Source: Hyphomicrobiales bacterium
Lineage (GTDB): Bacteria; Pseudomonadota; Alphaproteobacteria; Rhizobiales; Rhizobiaceae
Length of the DNA: 64,000 nucleotides
Assembly: GCA_026400435.1 (NCBI GenBank)
Contig: JAPLOZ010000025.1
Location: forward strand, 1 to 64,000
Direction of reading: 5' to 3'
Below, piece by piece: positions 26,963 through 35,641 of this stretch. The translations under genes were made by a program, and so were the position numbers. The notes beneath the pieces were generated by a model. It saw only the letters and a list, made by a program, of their open reading frames with translations. It had not been told where the DNA came from and searched no databases. Every line of letters begins with the position of its first letter. The stretch's first letter is position 1.

Positions 26963-28762
26963 TCAGTTGGCGCTGGCGACCGGCGCGACAAGCGGTGTGA
27001 TGCGGCGCATGGCGACGCGTCGGTTCTCGCGCTCCGGCCCGTTGGTCTTCACCTTCAGGTAGCGCTCGCCATAGCCTTGCGTGGCAAGGTTCTCGGGCGG
27101 GATGCCAAAGACATTGGTGAGCGCTTCCGCCACGGATTCGGCGCGACGGTCAGACAGCGCCAGATTGGCGACATCCGACCCGACGGCGTCGGTGTGGCCT
27201 TCGATGAGGAAGGTTTCGGCGGGATTCTTGTCGAGGAGCCTTTCCATCGCCTGGGCGACGCCCTCCAGCTTGGTGATCTCGCTCTCGGGGATCGAGGCGG
27301 AGCCGAACTCGAAGGTGAGTGTGTCGAGATCGACCCTGCGGGCGATGTCGCGAACACGGGCCGAACGCTTCACCTCGTCGACAGAATAGAGACGCTGAAC
27401 CTGCTCGACAGGCGGTTGCTCGAGGAAGTCGTAGTAGTCATCCGGACCCTGGACATTCTCGGATTCGAGTATGTAGCGGTTGCGCGGAATGTTGAGGCGC
27501 ATCGGCGGCAGGTCGAGGCCGGGATCGCGCCATTCGCGAACGCGGTCAAAGTTGTCGTCGTCGACATAGACCAGCACATATTCGCGACCGTCCGGCGTGA
27601 TGCGGGAACGCCGGATGATATCGCCGTTTCGGTTGCGGATGGTGACGATCTGCACGCCATTGTCGCGCAGGATGGTCTCGCGGACGCGGCCACGCGGCAA
27701 ATCCTCGTAGTAGACATCACGCGCACCGCGAGTCATGCGGGGACGGTCGTTGCTTTCCACGATCGTCTGCCCGCCGAGCTGCAGGATGATGCGGTCGCCG
27801 ATTTCGCGAAGAACGTCGACGCCTTCGGGGCGCTCGCGGCGCAAACGATCCTTGTCGTCTAGCGCGCGATCGCGGCGCTTGCCCTTCTCCTCGCGGACGG
27901 CCTCGACGCGCGCCGGCTGTGCGGCTTCGGTCGCGGCGGCGTCGGTGGCGGGCGGCGGACCCTGATCGACCGGCGCGAGGGGCTCTGCGGCCTGTTCGCC
28001 CTGCTGGCCCCTCTGCTTGCCGCCTTCGCGGCTCGGCTTCTTGCCCTGTTCAGGCGCAGGCTCTTCCTTCTGGCTGTCGAGGATCGGCGCGTCGTTGGGA
28101 CCGGCCTGCGGGTCCGCCTGCTGTTCGGGAACGGCTTCGCCGGATTGCGCCGGCTCCTCGGCGGCGGGAGCCAGGGTCTCGGCCGGCGCTGTGGGCTGCT
28201 GCTCGCTCGCCGGCGCCTCGGGTGCGGTCTGCGATGCGTCGGGAGCCTGGGGCTTTTCGCGACGCTTCTTGCGCTCGGGAGCCTGTTCGGTTGCCGGCTG
28301 TTCGGCGGCGGGCTGTTCGGGCTGAACCTGCTCGGGTGCGACCTGCGGTTCTGGCGCAGGCTCGGCTTGCGGGGCGGCTTCAGGTTGTGGTGCGGGTTGC
28401 GGGGCTGGCTGCTCGGCGGGCGCTTCCTGCGCGGGAGCCGCCTCGGGCTGCGGAGCGGGCTCCGGCTGGGGCTGAACCTCGGGCGGGGGCGCCGGCTCCT
28501 CGGCAGGCGCGGCAGGCTGCTCGGCTGGCGGGGCGGGCTGCTCGGCTGGCGGGGCGGGCTGTTCCTGTGGCTGGCGGGCGGCGCAATCCTCAGCGCTTTC
28601 GCCTTCCGCGCAGTCGACCTGGGCGAGAGCGAATACCGGCTTTGATGCAGGGTCGGGCAGGTTGCCGGGAATGTGGAAAGACAGCGGCATCGCGCCCAAT
28701 GGCGCGGATGCGATGAACAGGCCGATAGCCGTCCCCGCCAGAATCCTGGATTGGCGTTTCAT
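26963..28762 (-). CDS. OmpA-family envelope protein with long Pro/Ala/Glu-rich region
   Basis: 599 residues from ATG 28762. The N-terminal signal sequence (RILAGTAIGLFIASAPLGA) is followed by a very long low-complexity stretch with repeated AEQPAPP and QPEPAP units (about residues 55-330), then a positively and negatively charged region, then a C-terminal OmpA-like peptidoglycan-binding domain: LTFEFGSASIPESEITKLEG, FLIEGHTDAVGSDVANLALS, DRRAESVAEALTN, ENLATQGYGERYLKV, NRRVAMRRITP. Expected to bridge the envelope to peptidoglycan. An upstream extension to 29305 overlaps the divergent YcgN gene and is rejected. Confidence 0.9.
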   Translation of the reverse strand: MKRQSRILAGTAIGLFIASAPLGAMPLSFHIPGNLPDPASKPVFALAQVDCAEGESAEDCAARQPQEQPAPPAEQPAPPAEQPAAPAEEPAPPPEVQPQPEPAPQPEAAPAQEAPAEQPAPQPAPQPEAAPQAEPAPEPQVAPEQVQPEQPAAEQPATEQAPERKKRREKPQAPDASQTAPEAPASEQQPTAPAETLAPAAEEPAQSGEAVPEQQADPQAGPNDAPILDSQKEEPAPEQGKKPSREGGKQRGQQGEQAAEPLAPVDQGPPPATDAAATEAAQPARVEAVREEKGKRRDRALDDKDRLRRERPEGVDVLREIGDRIILQLGGQTIVESNDRPRMTRGARDVYYEDLPRGRVRETILRDNGVQIVTIRNRNGDIIRRSRITPDGREYVLVYVDDDNFDRVREWRDPGLDLPPMRLNIPRNRYILESENVQGPDDYYDFLEQPPVEQVQRLYSVDEVKRSARVRDIARRVDLDTLTFEFGSASIPESEITKLEGVAQAMERLLDKNPAETFLIEGHTDAVGSDVANLALSDRRAESVAEALTNVFGIPPENLATQGYGERYLKVKTNGPERENRRVAMRRITPLVAPVASAN

Positions 28763-28948
28763 AGTCCTTATTCTCCTGAAAATCGATTGGGTCCCTATGA
28801 ACGCCGAAACCGCCGACGGCATGATTTGGTTCCGCATCCGGTTTCGGAATGACGCCGGCATGCCGTAGTCGAGATCGACGACTGCTCTATGGCGATATCG
28901 TGGTAGAACGATGTCCGCTCGCTTGACGCAACGCCCGGAAGGCATCAC

Positions 28949-29404
28949 ATGCCTGCGATGGCCAAGCCGTTCTGGAAGACCAAAGCGCTCGAGGAGATGA
29001 GCGCAGCCGAGTGGGAATCGCTCTGCGACGGGTGCGGCAAATGCTGCCTGTCCAAACTCGAGGACGAGGATACCGGCGAGATCTACTTCACCAGCATCGG
29101 TTGCCGACTGTTCAACGACAGGACCTGCCGCTGCCGCGATTACGAGAATAGGCAGGCGCAGGTTTCCGACTGCGTGCGCCTGACGCCGGAAAATGTGCGA
29201 ACCATCAAGTGGCTGCCCAGCACGTGCGCCTATCGGCTGGTCGCCGAAGGCAAAGACCTCTACGCGTGGCATCCGCTCATTTCGGGCGACCGCAAGAGCG
29301 TCCACAGGGCGGGCGCTTCGGTGCGCGGCCGGGTGACAGCGTCAGAAGCCGACATGAATGAGCCGGACGACTATCTCGACCACATGCTGGACGGCGAGCC
29401 TTGA
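28949..29404 (+). CDS. YcgN-family (UPF0260) cysteine-cluster protein
   Basis: 151 residues with the family's Cys pattern: [55 protein letters not shown] and [20 protein letters not shown]. The cysteines suggest metal or Fe-S binding; function of the family is unknown. ATG 28949 lies close to the usual start; a second ATG at 28958 ([11 protein letters not shown]) is an alternative. Divergent from the OmpA-family gene. Confidence 0.93.
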   Translation: MPAMAKPFWKTKALEEMSAAEWESLCDGCGKCCLSKLEDEDTGEIYFTSIGCRLFNDRTCRCRDYENRQAQVSDCVRLTPENVRTIKWLPSTCAYRLVAEGKDLYAWHPLISGDRKSVHRAGASVRGRVTASEADMNEPDDYLDHMLDGEP

Positions 29405-29476
29405 TTCCAGAATAACCGTTTAAAAACATATATTTATGGTATTAAACCGGATGCATGAACCTGGTATGAACGGGCG

Positions 29477-29491
29477 GTTCCCCTCCGGTTC
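29477..29491. promoter_or_regulatory. Possible alphaproteobacterial LexA (SOS) box
   Basis: GTTC-N7-GTTC, the consensus LexA box of Rhizobiales, occurs as GTTCCCCTCCGGTTC 55 bp upstream of the small exported protein gene. Further GAAC copies lie at 29457 and 29468. About two chance matches are expected per 64 kb on both strands, so this is weak. Confidence 0.3.
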
Positions 29492-29546
29492 AGCCACGGG
29501 TTGGCATTCTCCCCTCATCGCCTCGGCGAGGACAAGGAGAATGACA

Positions 29547-29924
29547 ATGTTCAACAGGTTCAAGAACGCTACCCTTTCGGCCATCATCGGCCTTGGCACA
29601 CTGGCGGCCATTCCGCCCACCGCGCAGGCGGACGGGGTCTATCTCAACTATGGCACAGGCCATCACGGTGCTGGCATCGGAATGCAGGTCGGCGAGTACG
29701 ACCGCGCCGACTACCGCTATCGCGACGAATATCGCGGCGGACGCCATAGCGGCTGGGGCTGCACCCCCTACCGCGCGGTCGACAAAGCCGAACGTTACGG
29801 CGTGCGCCGCGCCCGCGTAGTCGATATGAACCACCGCTCGATCACGGTCGCCGGGCGCAAATGGGGCAACTATGTGCGCATGACCTTCGGCCGCGAACCG
29901 AGCTGTCCGATCGTTCGCTGGTAG
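29547..29924 (+). CDS. Small exported basic protein, hypothetical
   Basis: 125 residues from ATG 29547, chosen over ATG 29541 because AAGGAG is then seven bases upstream rather than one. A signal peptide (NATLSAIIGLGTLAAIPPTA, cleavage after AQA) precedes a Gly/Tyr/Arg-rich segment (DYRYRDEYRGGRHSGWGCTP) and ITVAGRKWGNYVRMTFGREP with two cysteines. Similar short periplasmic proteins are common in rhizobia; function unknown. Confidence 0.8.
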   Translation: MFNRFKNATLSAIIGLGTLAAIPPTAQADGVYLNYGTGHHGAGIGMQVGEYDRADYRYRDEYRGGRHSGWGCTPYRAVDKAERYGVRRARVVDMNHRSITVAGRKWGNYVRMTFGREPSCPIVRW

Positions 29925-29945
29925 GTACGGCGCCGGCGCGAACCG

Positions 29946-29980
29946 AAAAGCCCCGGAGGTCAAACCTCCGGGGCTTTTTT
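29946..29980. terminator. Strong intrinsic terminator
   Basis: A 14-bp stem (AAAGCCCCGGAGGT / ACCTCCGGGGCTTT) with a 3-nt loop and T6 tail sits between the converging small exported protein and SIMPL genes; the A-run on the left arm makes it bidirectional. Confidence 0.92.
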
Positions 29981-29994
29981 GCCTGATGAGGCAG

Positions 29995-30714
29995 CTACTT
30001 CAGTTCGAAGATCATGTTGACCTGAACCCGGTAGGAATTCTCGCCGGCCTCGATCGGCACGGGCGCGGGAGAAGGTGCCCGGTCAAAAGCCTTTGCGGCA
30101 ATGGACATCGGCTGGGCGCCGAATGACTGGTCGGAAATCTCCACCACCCGGCCCAGCTTGACGCCGGCTGCGTCGGCGAGCGTATTGGCCTTGGCGGTAG
30201 CCTCGGCGACGGCGTTCCTACGCGCCTCGGTGATGATGGCGGAAGGATCATCGTTGACGAAGGTGATGTTGCCGCCCTGGTTGACGCCGAGCGACACCGC
30301 CTTGTCGAGAATCTCGCCGGTCTTGACGAGATCGCGCACGCGCACTGACAGCGTGTTGGTCACCTGGTAGGCGACGAGCTTGGCCTCCTGTGAGCCATCA
30401 GGCTTGTTGGTGAAGTCGTAGCGCGGCATGATCTGCAGGCCGGCCGTCTGCAGATCCCGGTCGGCAATGCCGAACAGCCTGATCGCTTCGGTGACGGCGG
30501 TCATGGCCGCGTTGTTCGCGTCAAGCGCCTCACGGGCGCTTGCCGCCTCGCGCATGACACTGAGCGACAGGAGCGCCATGTCGGGCGCGACGCTCGCCTC
30601 GCCCTCTCCGGTCACCACGATACGCGGCTGGACCGCCGGTTCGGCCGCCGAAGCCATTGCCGGAACCGCAAGCGCGGCAGCAGCCAGTCCGAGCGCCATA
30701 ATTCGTCTGTTCAT
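29995..30714 (-). CDS. SIMPL domain (DUF541) periplasmic protein
   Basis: 239 residues. Signal peptide ALGLAAAALAVPAMASAAEP; the SIMPL domain follows with IVVTGEGEASVAPDMALLSL, LQTAGLQIMPRYDFTNKPDG, YQVTNTLSVRVRDLVKTGEI, DKAVSLGVNQGGNITFVNDD and the ending YRVQVNMIFELK. Family members are periplasmic or outer-membrane associated, some linked to oxidative stress; biochemical role unknown. Divergent from the RND efflux operon. Confidence 0.92.
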   Translation of the reverse strand: MNRRIMALGLAAAALAVPAMASAAEPAVQPRIVVTGEGEASVAPDMALLSLSVMREAASAREALDANNAAMTAVTEAIRLFGIADRDLQTAGLQIMPRYDFTNKPDGSQEAKLVAYQVTNTLSVRVRDLVKTGEILDKAVSLGVNQGGNITFVNDDPSAIITEARRNAVAEATAKANTLADAAGVKLGRVVEISDQSFGAQPMSIAAKAFDRAPSPAPVPIEAGENSYRVQVNMIFELK

Positions 30715-30810
30715 TGAAATCTCCCCGTCATCGGTTTCGAGATGTCCGGTAGGCTCCGATTATGGATGCAATGCGGCAGCCGCGACGATTGGACGGCAAC
30801 CGCGGCGCTA

Positions 30811-30828
30811 TTTGACCGCGCTGTCAAA
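30811..30828. promoter_or_regulatory. Possible operator upstream of the RND efflux operon
   Basis: Perfect inverted repeat TTTGAC-N6-GTCAAA, 102 bp upstream of the adaptor GTG. Such repeats are typical of TetR-family sites that control RND pumps, but no TetR gene is in view, so the regulator is unknown. Confidence 0.4.
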
Positions 30829-30929
30829 GGCCGGTGGAGCGGCATGATGGCTCTGGTCGAATGGACGGAGATTCACTAAGAGTGACCCAGCAGGCGAAGC
30901 GGGTCTGATTACGAGGGGAGTCCAGAATC

Positions 30930-32087
30930 GTGGCACGTCGCAGCATCCTCGTTGCAGGTCTTTTCATCCTTTCCAGTTCGACCGCCTTTGCCCAGGAACA
31001 GGCGCCCCCGCCGCCGATGGTGGAGACCGCCGCCGTGAAGCTGATGTCGGTGACAAACCAGACCGAATTCGTCGGCTCGGTGGTGGCGGCACAGCAGGTG
31101 GCGCTGACGGCGCGTGTCGAAGGCTTCCTCGATTCGGTCAACTTCACGGAAGGCAGCTTCGTGAAGGCCGACAGCATTGCCTTCCAGATCGAGAAGGACA
31201 CCTATCAGGCTTCGGTGGAGGGGGCGCAGGCGCAACTGGAGTCGGCGATAGCCGCGGAGGCAGGAACCGAGGCCAATCTCAAGAATGCCGACATCACGCT
31301 TGTCCGGCAGAAGGAATTGCTCAAGACGAACGCCGTATCGCAGTCGACCGTCGACCAGGCGCAGGCAACGCGCGACAGCAGCGCGGCGCAGGTCGACCAG
31401 GCTAAGGCGCAGGTATCGCTGATGCAGTCGCAACTGACTACGGCGCAGCTCAATCTGTCCTACACCGATATCCGCTCGCCGATCGCTGGCCGCATCGGCA
31501 AGGCGCTGGTCACCGAGGGAAATCTCGTTTCGCCGCAGACCGGAACGCTCGCCACGGTCGTGCAAACCGATCCGATCCGCGTGGTATTTTCGATCTCCGA
31601 CCGTGAGTATCTCGCGGTCATCAAGTCACTGAAGCCCGACAACTCAGGCATGGCCGCCGACGCCGGCGCGTATTCGCCTAAGCTCAAGCTGCCCGACGGA
31701 AGCGAATACGACCAGCCCGGAAAAATTTCCTTCATCGACAATGCGATCGATCCGACGACCGGCACGATCGCCGTCTATGCCGAATTCGCCAATCCGCAGT
31801 TGAAGCTTGTTCCGGGTCAGTTCGTGAACGTCATCGTTCAGGCTGGCGAGAGCGTAGAGCTTCCTGTCGTGCCGGCCGCCGCGATCCTGCAGGACCAGCA
31901 GGGCGCCTATGTGTTTGGCCTTGGCGATGACGACCGCGCCGAAATCCGGCGGGTGACGCTTGGACAGAGGGTGGGCACGGACTGGGCGATCACCGGGGGC
32001 CTGGTGAACGGCGAGATGGTGATCGTTTCGGGCATCCAGAAGGTTGAGGCGGGCATCGTCGTCAAGCCGCAACCGGCGGGGAACTGA
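30930..32087 (+). CDS. RND efflux periplasmic adaptor (membrane fusion protein, AcrA/BepD type)
   Basis: 385 residues from GTG 30930. Signal peptide (SILVAGLFILSSSTAFAQEQ), lipoyl half-motif VAAQQVALTARVEGFLDSVN with EGSFVKAD, a coiled-coil hairpin (about 90-160; QAQLESAIAAEAGTEANLKN onward), second lipoyl half LSYTDIRSPIAGRIGKALVT, then beta-barrel and membrane-proximal domains (IDPTTGTIAVYAEFANPQLK; LVPGQFVNVIV). It links the inner-membrane pump to an outer-membrane channel; no TolC-like gene is adjacent. The stop is 3 bp before the pump ATG. Confidence 0.93.
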   Translation: MARRSILVAGLFILSSSTAFAQEQAPPPPMVETAAVKLMSVTNQTEFVGSVVAAQQVALTARVEGFLDSVNFTEGSFVKADSIAFQIEKDTYQASVEGAQAQLESAIAAEAGTEANLKNADITLVRQKELLKTNAVSQSTVDQAQATRDSSAAQVDQAKAQVSLMQSQLTTAQLNLSYTDIRSPIAGRIGKALVTEGNLVSPQTGTLATVVQTDPIRVVFSISDREYLAVIKSLKPDNSGMAADAGAYSPKLKLPDGSEYDQPGKISFIDNAIDPTTGTIAVYAEFANPQLKLVPGQFVNVIVQAGESVELPVVPAAAILQDQQGAYVFGLGDDDRAEIRRVTLGQRVGTDWAITGGLVNGEMVIVSGIQKVEAGIVVKPQPAGN

Positions 32088-32090
32088 CCG

Positions 32091-35081
32091 ATGTTCGCCG
32101 ACATCTTCATCCGCCGTCCCCGGCTGGCGATGGTGATCGCCATCGTCATAACGCTGGCCGGCACGATCTCGCTCCTCAACATCCCGGTGGCGCAATATCC
32201 AGACATCACGCCGCCGACTGTCCAGGTCAGCGCCAGCTATCCCGGCGCCGATGCGCAGACACTGGCCGAGACCGTGGCTGCCCCGATCGAGCAGCAGGTC
32301 AACGGCGTCGAGGGCATGATCTACATGGCCTCGACCACCAGCTCGAGCGGCACTTACACGCTGACGGTGACTTTTGCCGTTGGCACGGATTCCGATATCG
32401 CCCAGGTCAACGTACAAAACCGCGTGGCGCTTGCGACGCCGCTGCTGCCGAGCGTCGTCAATCAGCTTGGCGTCAGTGTACGCGCACAGCAGCCCAATTT
32501 CCTGCTGATCGCCAACATCTTCTCGCCAAAGGGCACGCGCGACGGACTGTTCCTGTCGAACTACTCGCAGATCAACGTGGTCAACCCGGTGGCGCGCGTT
32601 TCCGGCGTCGGCTCGGCAAATCTGATGGGCGGGCTGTCCTATTCGATGCGCGTCTGGCTCGACCCGCAGCGCATGGCCGCGCTGGGCATCACATCCGACG
32701 ACGTGACCAGCGCGATCCAGCAACAGAACGTTCAGGCCGGCGCCGGACTGATCGGGGCTGCCCCCATTCCCGACGACCAGGTACTGCAATACTCGATCAC
32801 CGCGCTCGGCCGCCTGGCGAGCACCGATCAGTTCGCCGACATTATCCTCAGGACCAATGCCGACGGCGGCATCGTGCGCGTGCGTGACATCGCCAGGGTG
32901 GAACTCGGCGCCCAGAGCTATGTGTCGACCAGCCAACTGAACGGCAGCCCGGCGGCGACGATGGCGGTCTATCAGTCGCCCGGGTCGAACGCACTCGGCG
33001 TCGCCCAGGCGGTCAAGGCGGAACTTGAGTCGCTCAAGAGCCGGTTCCCCGACGACGTCTCCTACCAGGTGATCTACGATTCCACCGATTTCGTGCGCGC
33101 CACCGTGCATGAAATCGTCTACACGCTGGCGCTGACCGGCGTCATCGTGCTCCTGGTCGTGTTCATATTCCTGCAGGACTGGCGCGCGACGCTGATCCCG
33201 GCCCTGACGATCCCGGTGTCGCTGATCGGCGTTTTTGCCGTGCTGCTGGCTTTCGGTTTCTCTGCCAACACGGTGACGCTGTTCGCGCTCATCCTGGCGA
33301 TCGGCCTGGTCGTCGACGATGCGATCGTGGTGGTCGAAAACGTCCAGCGCGTGATGGAAGAGGAGCCGGGTATCCACGCCGCCGAAGCCGCGCACAAGGC
33401 AATGGCGCAGGTAACCGGGCCGATCATCTCGACGACGCTGGTGCTGATCGCGGTGTTCCTGCCGGTGGCGTTCCTGCCCGGCATCACCGGCCAGCTCTAC
33501 CGCCAATTCGCCATCACCATCACGGCATCGGTGACAATCTCGGCGCTGAACGCTCTTACCCTGAGCCCAGCGCTGTGCGCCGTCTTCCTGCGGCCGCCGC
33601 GCGAAGGCCGGGGGCCGTTCCGCTATTTCAACCGTGCGCTCGACAAGACGCGCAACGGCTATTCCTCCATCAACAGGCTGCTCGCACGTCGGTCGCTGGT
33701 GGCCGGCCTGATCATTGTCGCCGCCGCGGGGCTCGCGGTGTGGCAATTCGCGCGCACGCCGACGGCTTTCATCCCGAACGAGGACCAGGGCGTTCTTTTC
33801 GCCAACGTCCAACTACCCGACGCAGCGGCGCTGCCCAGAACTCAGGCCGTGCTCGACAAGGTTGGCGAGATCGCGCGCAAGACCGACGGCGTGGCCAACG
33901 TGGTGACGATCTCGGGATATTCGCTGCTGACCGGCGCCGTGCAGTCAAACAGCGGCCTTGTGCTGATCGTCATGAAGCCGTGGGACGAACGCAAGACGCC
34001 AGAGACAGGACTGCGTGGCATCTACAACAAGCTGAACCAGGATTTTGCAGCTCTAGGGGCTGCCGACATCATCGTTTTTCCGCCGCCGGCAATCCCTGGC
34101 GTTGGCAACGCGGAAGGTTTCGATTTCAGGCTGCAGGCGCTGGGTGGCCAAGCTCCCGAAGAACTCGCGCAGGTAATGCGCTCTTTCATCGTGGCGGCGA
34201 ATTCCGACCCATCGATCGGCAGGGCGTATTCCACCTTCTCCGCCGAAATCCCCGGTCTGTTCGTCGATATCGACCGGGTCAGCGCACAGCGCCTCAATGT
34301 GCCGATTTCATCGATCTTCAGCACGCTGCAGGCACAGCTCGGATCGAGCTATGTGAACAATTTCACCATCCAGGGGCAGGTCTATCAGGTCAACGTCCAG
34401 GCCGACCAGCAGTTTCGCCGTACGCCCGACGACATCCTGAAAATCTATGTGCGCAGCACGACCGGCGCGATGGTGCCGATGCGCGCCATCGCGACGGTCA
34501 GGACGGACCTGCAGCCGACGCTGCTGGCGCGCTACAACCAGTTTACGGCGGCGACGATCAACGGAGCGCCGGTCGGCTATCTATTCCTGGTGGCGCAGTA
34601 TGAAAGCTGGACCATTCCGTTCGCCGTGATGACGTCGGTGGTGGTAGCCGTGCTCGGCGCGATCGTCGGCATCTCCATCATCAAGCTCGGCCTCAACATC
34701 TATGCGCAGATCGGTCTTGTCCTCTTGATCGGGCTGGCGGCGAAAAACGCCATCCTGATCGTCGAGTTCTCCAAGGAGAGCTACGAATCCGGCAAGAGCC
34801 TGCAGGAAGCGGCGGTCGAAGGCGGGCACATGCGCTTCCGCGCCGTGCTCATGACTGCGATCGCCTTCATTCTCGGTTCGGTGCCGCTGGTGCTGACGAC
34901 AGGCGCGGGCGCTGCCAGCCGCATCTCGATCGGTGCGACGGTGGTCGGCGGCATGGTGGCCGCGACACTGATAGGCATCCTTCTGATCCCCGGGCTGTTC
35001 GTGCTGTTCGTGAAGATGGGCAACCTGTTCGGAGGCAGCGAGCGCAAGGTCGATGCTGACGCAGGGCAGCCTTCGGACTGA
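32091..35081 (+). CDS. RND efflux transporter permease (AcrB/BepE type) with an internal in-frame deletion
   Basis: 996 residues against ~1045-1060 usual for the HAE1 family. N-terminal [20 protein letters not shown], the porter and TM4 region [20 protein letters not shown] (with the DD proton-relay pair), and C-terminal [16 protein letters not shown] are present. At residues 825-835 the sequence runs [16 protein letters not shown], whereas family members have about 50 residues between GAPxPGY (PC2 pore subdomain end, then WTGxxYQE and most of TM8) and the FLVAQYESW motif. The frame is kept, but one transmembrane helix would be missing, so a functional pump is doubtful. Either a real deletion or an assembly collapse. 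Confidence 0.9.
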   Translation: MFADIFIRRPRLAMVIAIVITLAGTISLLNIPVAQYPDITPPTVQVSASYPGADAQTLAETVAAPIEQQVNGVEGMIYMASTTSSSGTYTLTVTFAVGTDSDIAQVNVQNRVALATPLLPSVVNQLGVSVRAQQPNFLLIANIFSPKGTRDGLFLSNYSQINVVNPVARVSGVGSANLMGGLSYSMRVWLDPQRMAALGITSDDVTSAIQQQNVQAGAGLIGAAPIPDDQVLQYSITALGRLASTDQFADIILRTNADGGIVRVRDIARVELGAQSYVSTSQLNGSPAATMAVYQSPGSNALGVAQAVKAELESLKSRFPDDVSYQVIYDSTDFVRATVHEIVYTLALTGVIVLLVVFIFLQDWRATLIPALTIPVSLIGVFAVLLAFGFSANTVTLFALILAIGLVVDDAIVVVENVQRVMEEEPGIHAAEAAHKAMAQVTGPIISTTLVLIAVFLPVAFLPGITGQLYRQFAITITASVTISALNALTLSPALCAVFLRPPREGRGPFRYFNRALDKTRNGYSSINRLLARRSLVAGLIIVAAAGLAVWQFARTPTAFIPNEDQGVLFANVQLPDAAALPRTQAVLDKVGEIARKTDGVANVVTISGYSLLTGAVQSNSGLVLIVMKPWDERKTPETGLRGIYNKLNQDFAALGAADIIVFPPPAIPGVGNAEGFDFRLQALGGQAPEELAQVMRSFIVAANSDPSIGRAYSTFSAEIPGLFVDIDRVSAQRLNVPISSIFSTLQAQLGSSYVNNFTIQGQVYQVNVQADQQFRRTPDDILKIYVRSTTGAMVPMRAIATVRTDLQPTLLARYNQFTAATINGAPVGYLFLVAQYESWTIPFAVMTSVVVAVLGAIVGISIIKLGLNIYAQIGLVLLIGLAAKNAILIVEFSKESYESGKSLQEAAVEGGHMRFRAVLMTAIAFILGSVPLVLTTGAGAASRISIGATVVGGMVAATLIGILLIPGLFVLFVKMGNLFGGSERKVDADAGQPSD

Positions 35082-35135
35082 AACGCAGCTTCGGCAGGCA
35101 TTGGGGCGGATCGCACGACGCGGCCAGGGCGCGTC

Positions 35136-35213
35136 AAAAAAAGCGCCCGCCAGGGGAGGAGGTCTGGCGGGCGTCATTGGATCGGCGCCGCGGGAGGAGG
35201 TGCAGTGCCGACT
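35136..35213 (-). ncRNA. Candidate cuckoo-type sRNA with two anti-Shine-Dalgarno hairpin loops
   Basis: On the minus strand two stem-loops both expose ACCTCCTCCC: the 5' one at 35209-35184 (8-9 bp stem, one mismatch), the 3' one at 35173-35144 with perfect 10-bp arms CGCCCGCCAG / CTGGCGGGCG, followed by T7. A TTGCCG-N17-TAGTTA promoter (35247-35219) places a start near 35212. CCUCCUCCC loops in paired hairpins define the alphaproteobacterial cuckoo/CcsR family, which can titrate RNA-binding proteins or pair with Shine-Dalgarno sequences. Predicted length ~77 nt. Assignment is from structure and recall of the family. Confidence 0.65.
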
Positions 35214-35218
35214 CTTCA

Positions 35219-35247
35219 TAACTAGTGCGCGCTCAAAGATTCGGCAA
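35219..35247 (-). promoter_or_regulatory. Promoter for the cuckoo-like sRNA
   Basis: Minus-strand TTGCCG (35247-35242) and TAGTTA (35224-35219) with 17-bp spacing, ending seven bases before the proposed start of the sRNA. Rhizobial stress sigma factors could also use this region. Sequence-based prediction. Confidence 0.45.
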
Positions 35248-35435
35248 TAGGTCAATGTGCCTGTCATATGTGCAGATTGTCGCAGGGGTTTCGATTGCGA
35301 TCCGGGTGGCCGACGTGGGTCGGAGAGCCGCGCAACTGCTGCGCGGACCCGCGCCGGCGCGGCCGACGGGTCAATTGCTTAACATCCCTGCCGTGGCTTG
35401 TGCGCGCCGGCAAAAGACACTAATGCAGCCGCGTG

Positions 35436-35511
35436 GGGCCTGTAGCTCAATGGTTAGAGCCGGCGGCTCATAACCGCTTGGTTGTGGGTTCGAGTCCCTC
35501 CGGGCCCACCA
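35436..35511 (+). tRNA. tRNA-Ile2 (anticodon CAT; C34 probably modified to lysidine)
   Basis: Cloverleaf of 76 nt with encoded CCA. Acceptor GGGCCTG pairs with CGGGCCC; anticodon arm GGCGG-CTCATAA-CCGCT with CAT at 35469-35471; T loop TTCGAGT. The CAATGGTTAGAGC D-arm and CTCATAA-C-CGCTTGGT match the tRNA-Ile2 (ileX) pattern rather than elongator or initiator Met, so it should decode AUA after TilS modification. The T stem GTGGG / CCCTC has a T-T mismatch (35485 x 35499); a CCCAC arm would be fully paired, so an A to T change is suspected. Confidence 0.9.
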
Positions 35512-35641
35512 TTCAGTCGCGCCTTCCTGGGCTGCTCGGACGGTCTCTAAAAGTACTGCGACTTCCAAGGCTTACGCAGCCCCCGCCTGCAACGCCTGGC
35601 TGAAATTCTCAGATTTCGGTCGCTGAGACGTCGGGGCGCTT

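Noticed and set aside
29477-29491. Treating GTTC-N7-GTTC as proof of SOS control of the small exported protein
   Set aside because: Eight fixed bases give about two random hits per 64 kb on both strands, and the gene has no DNA-repair character. Listed only as a weak site.
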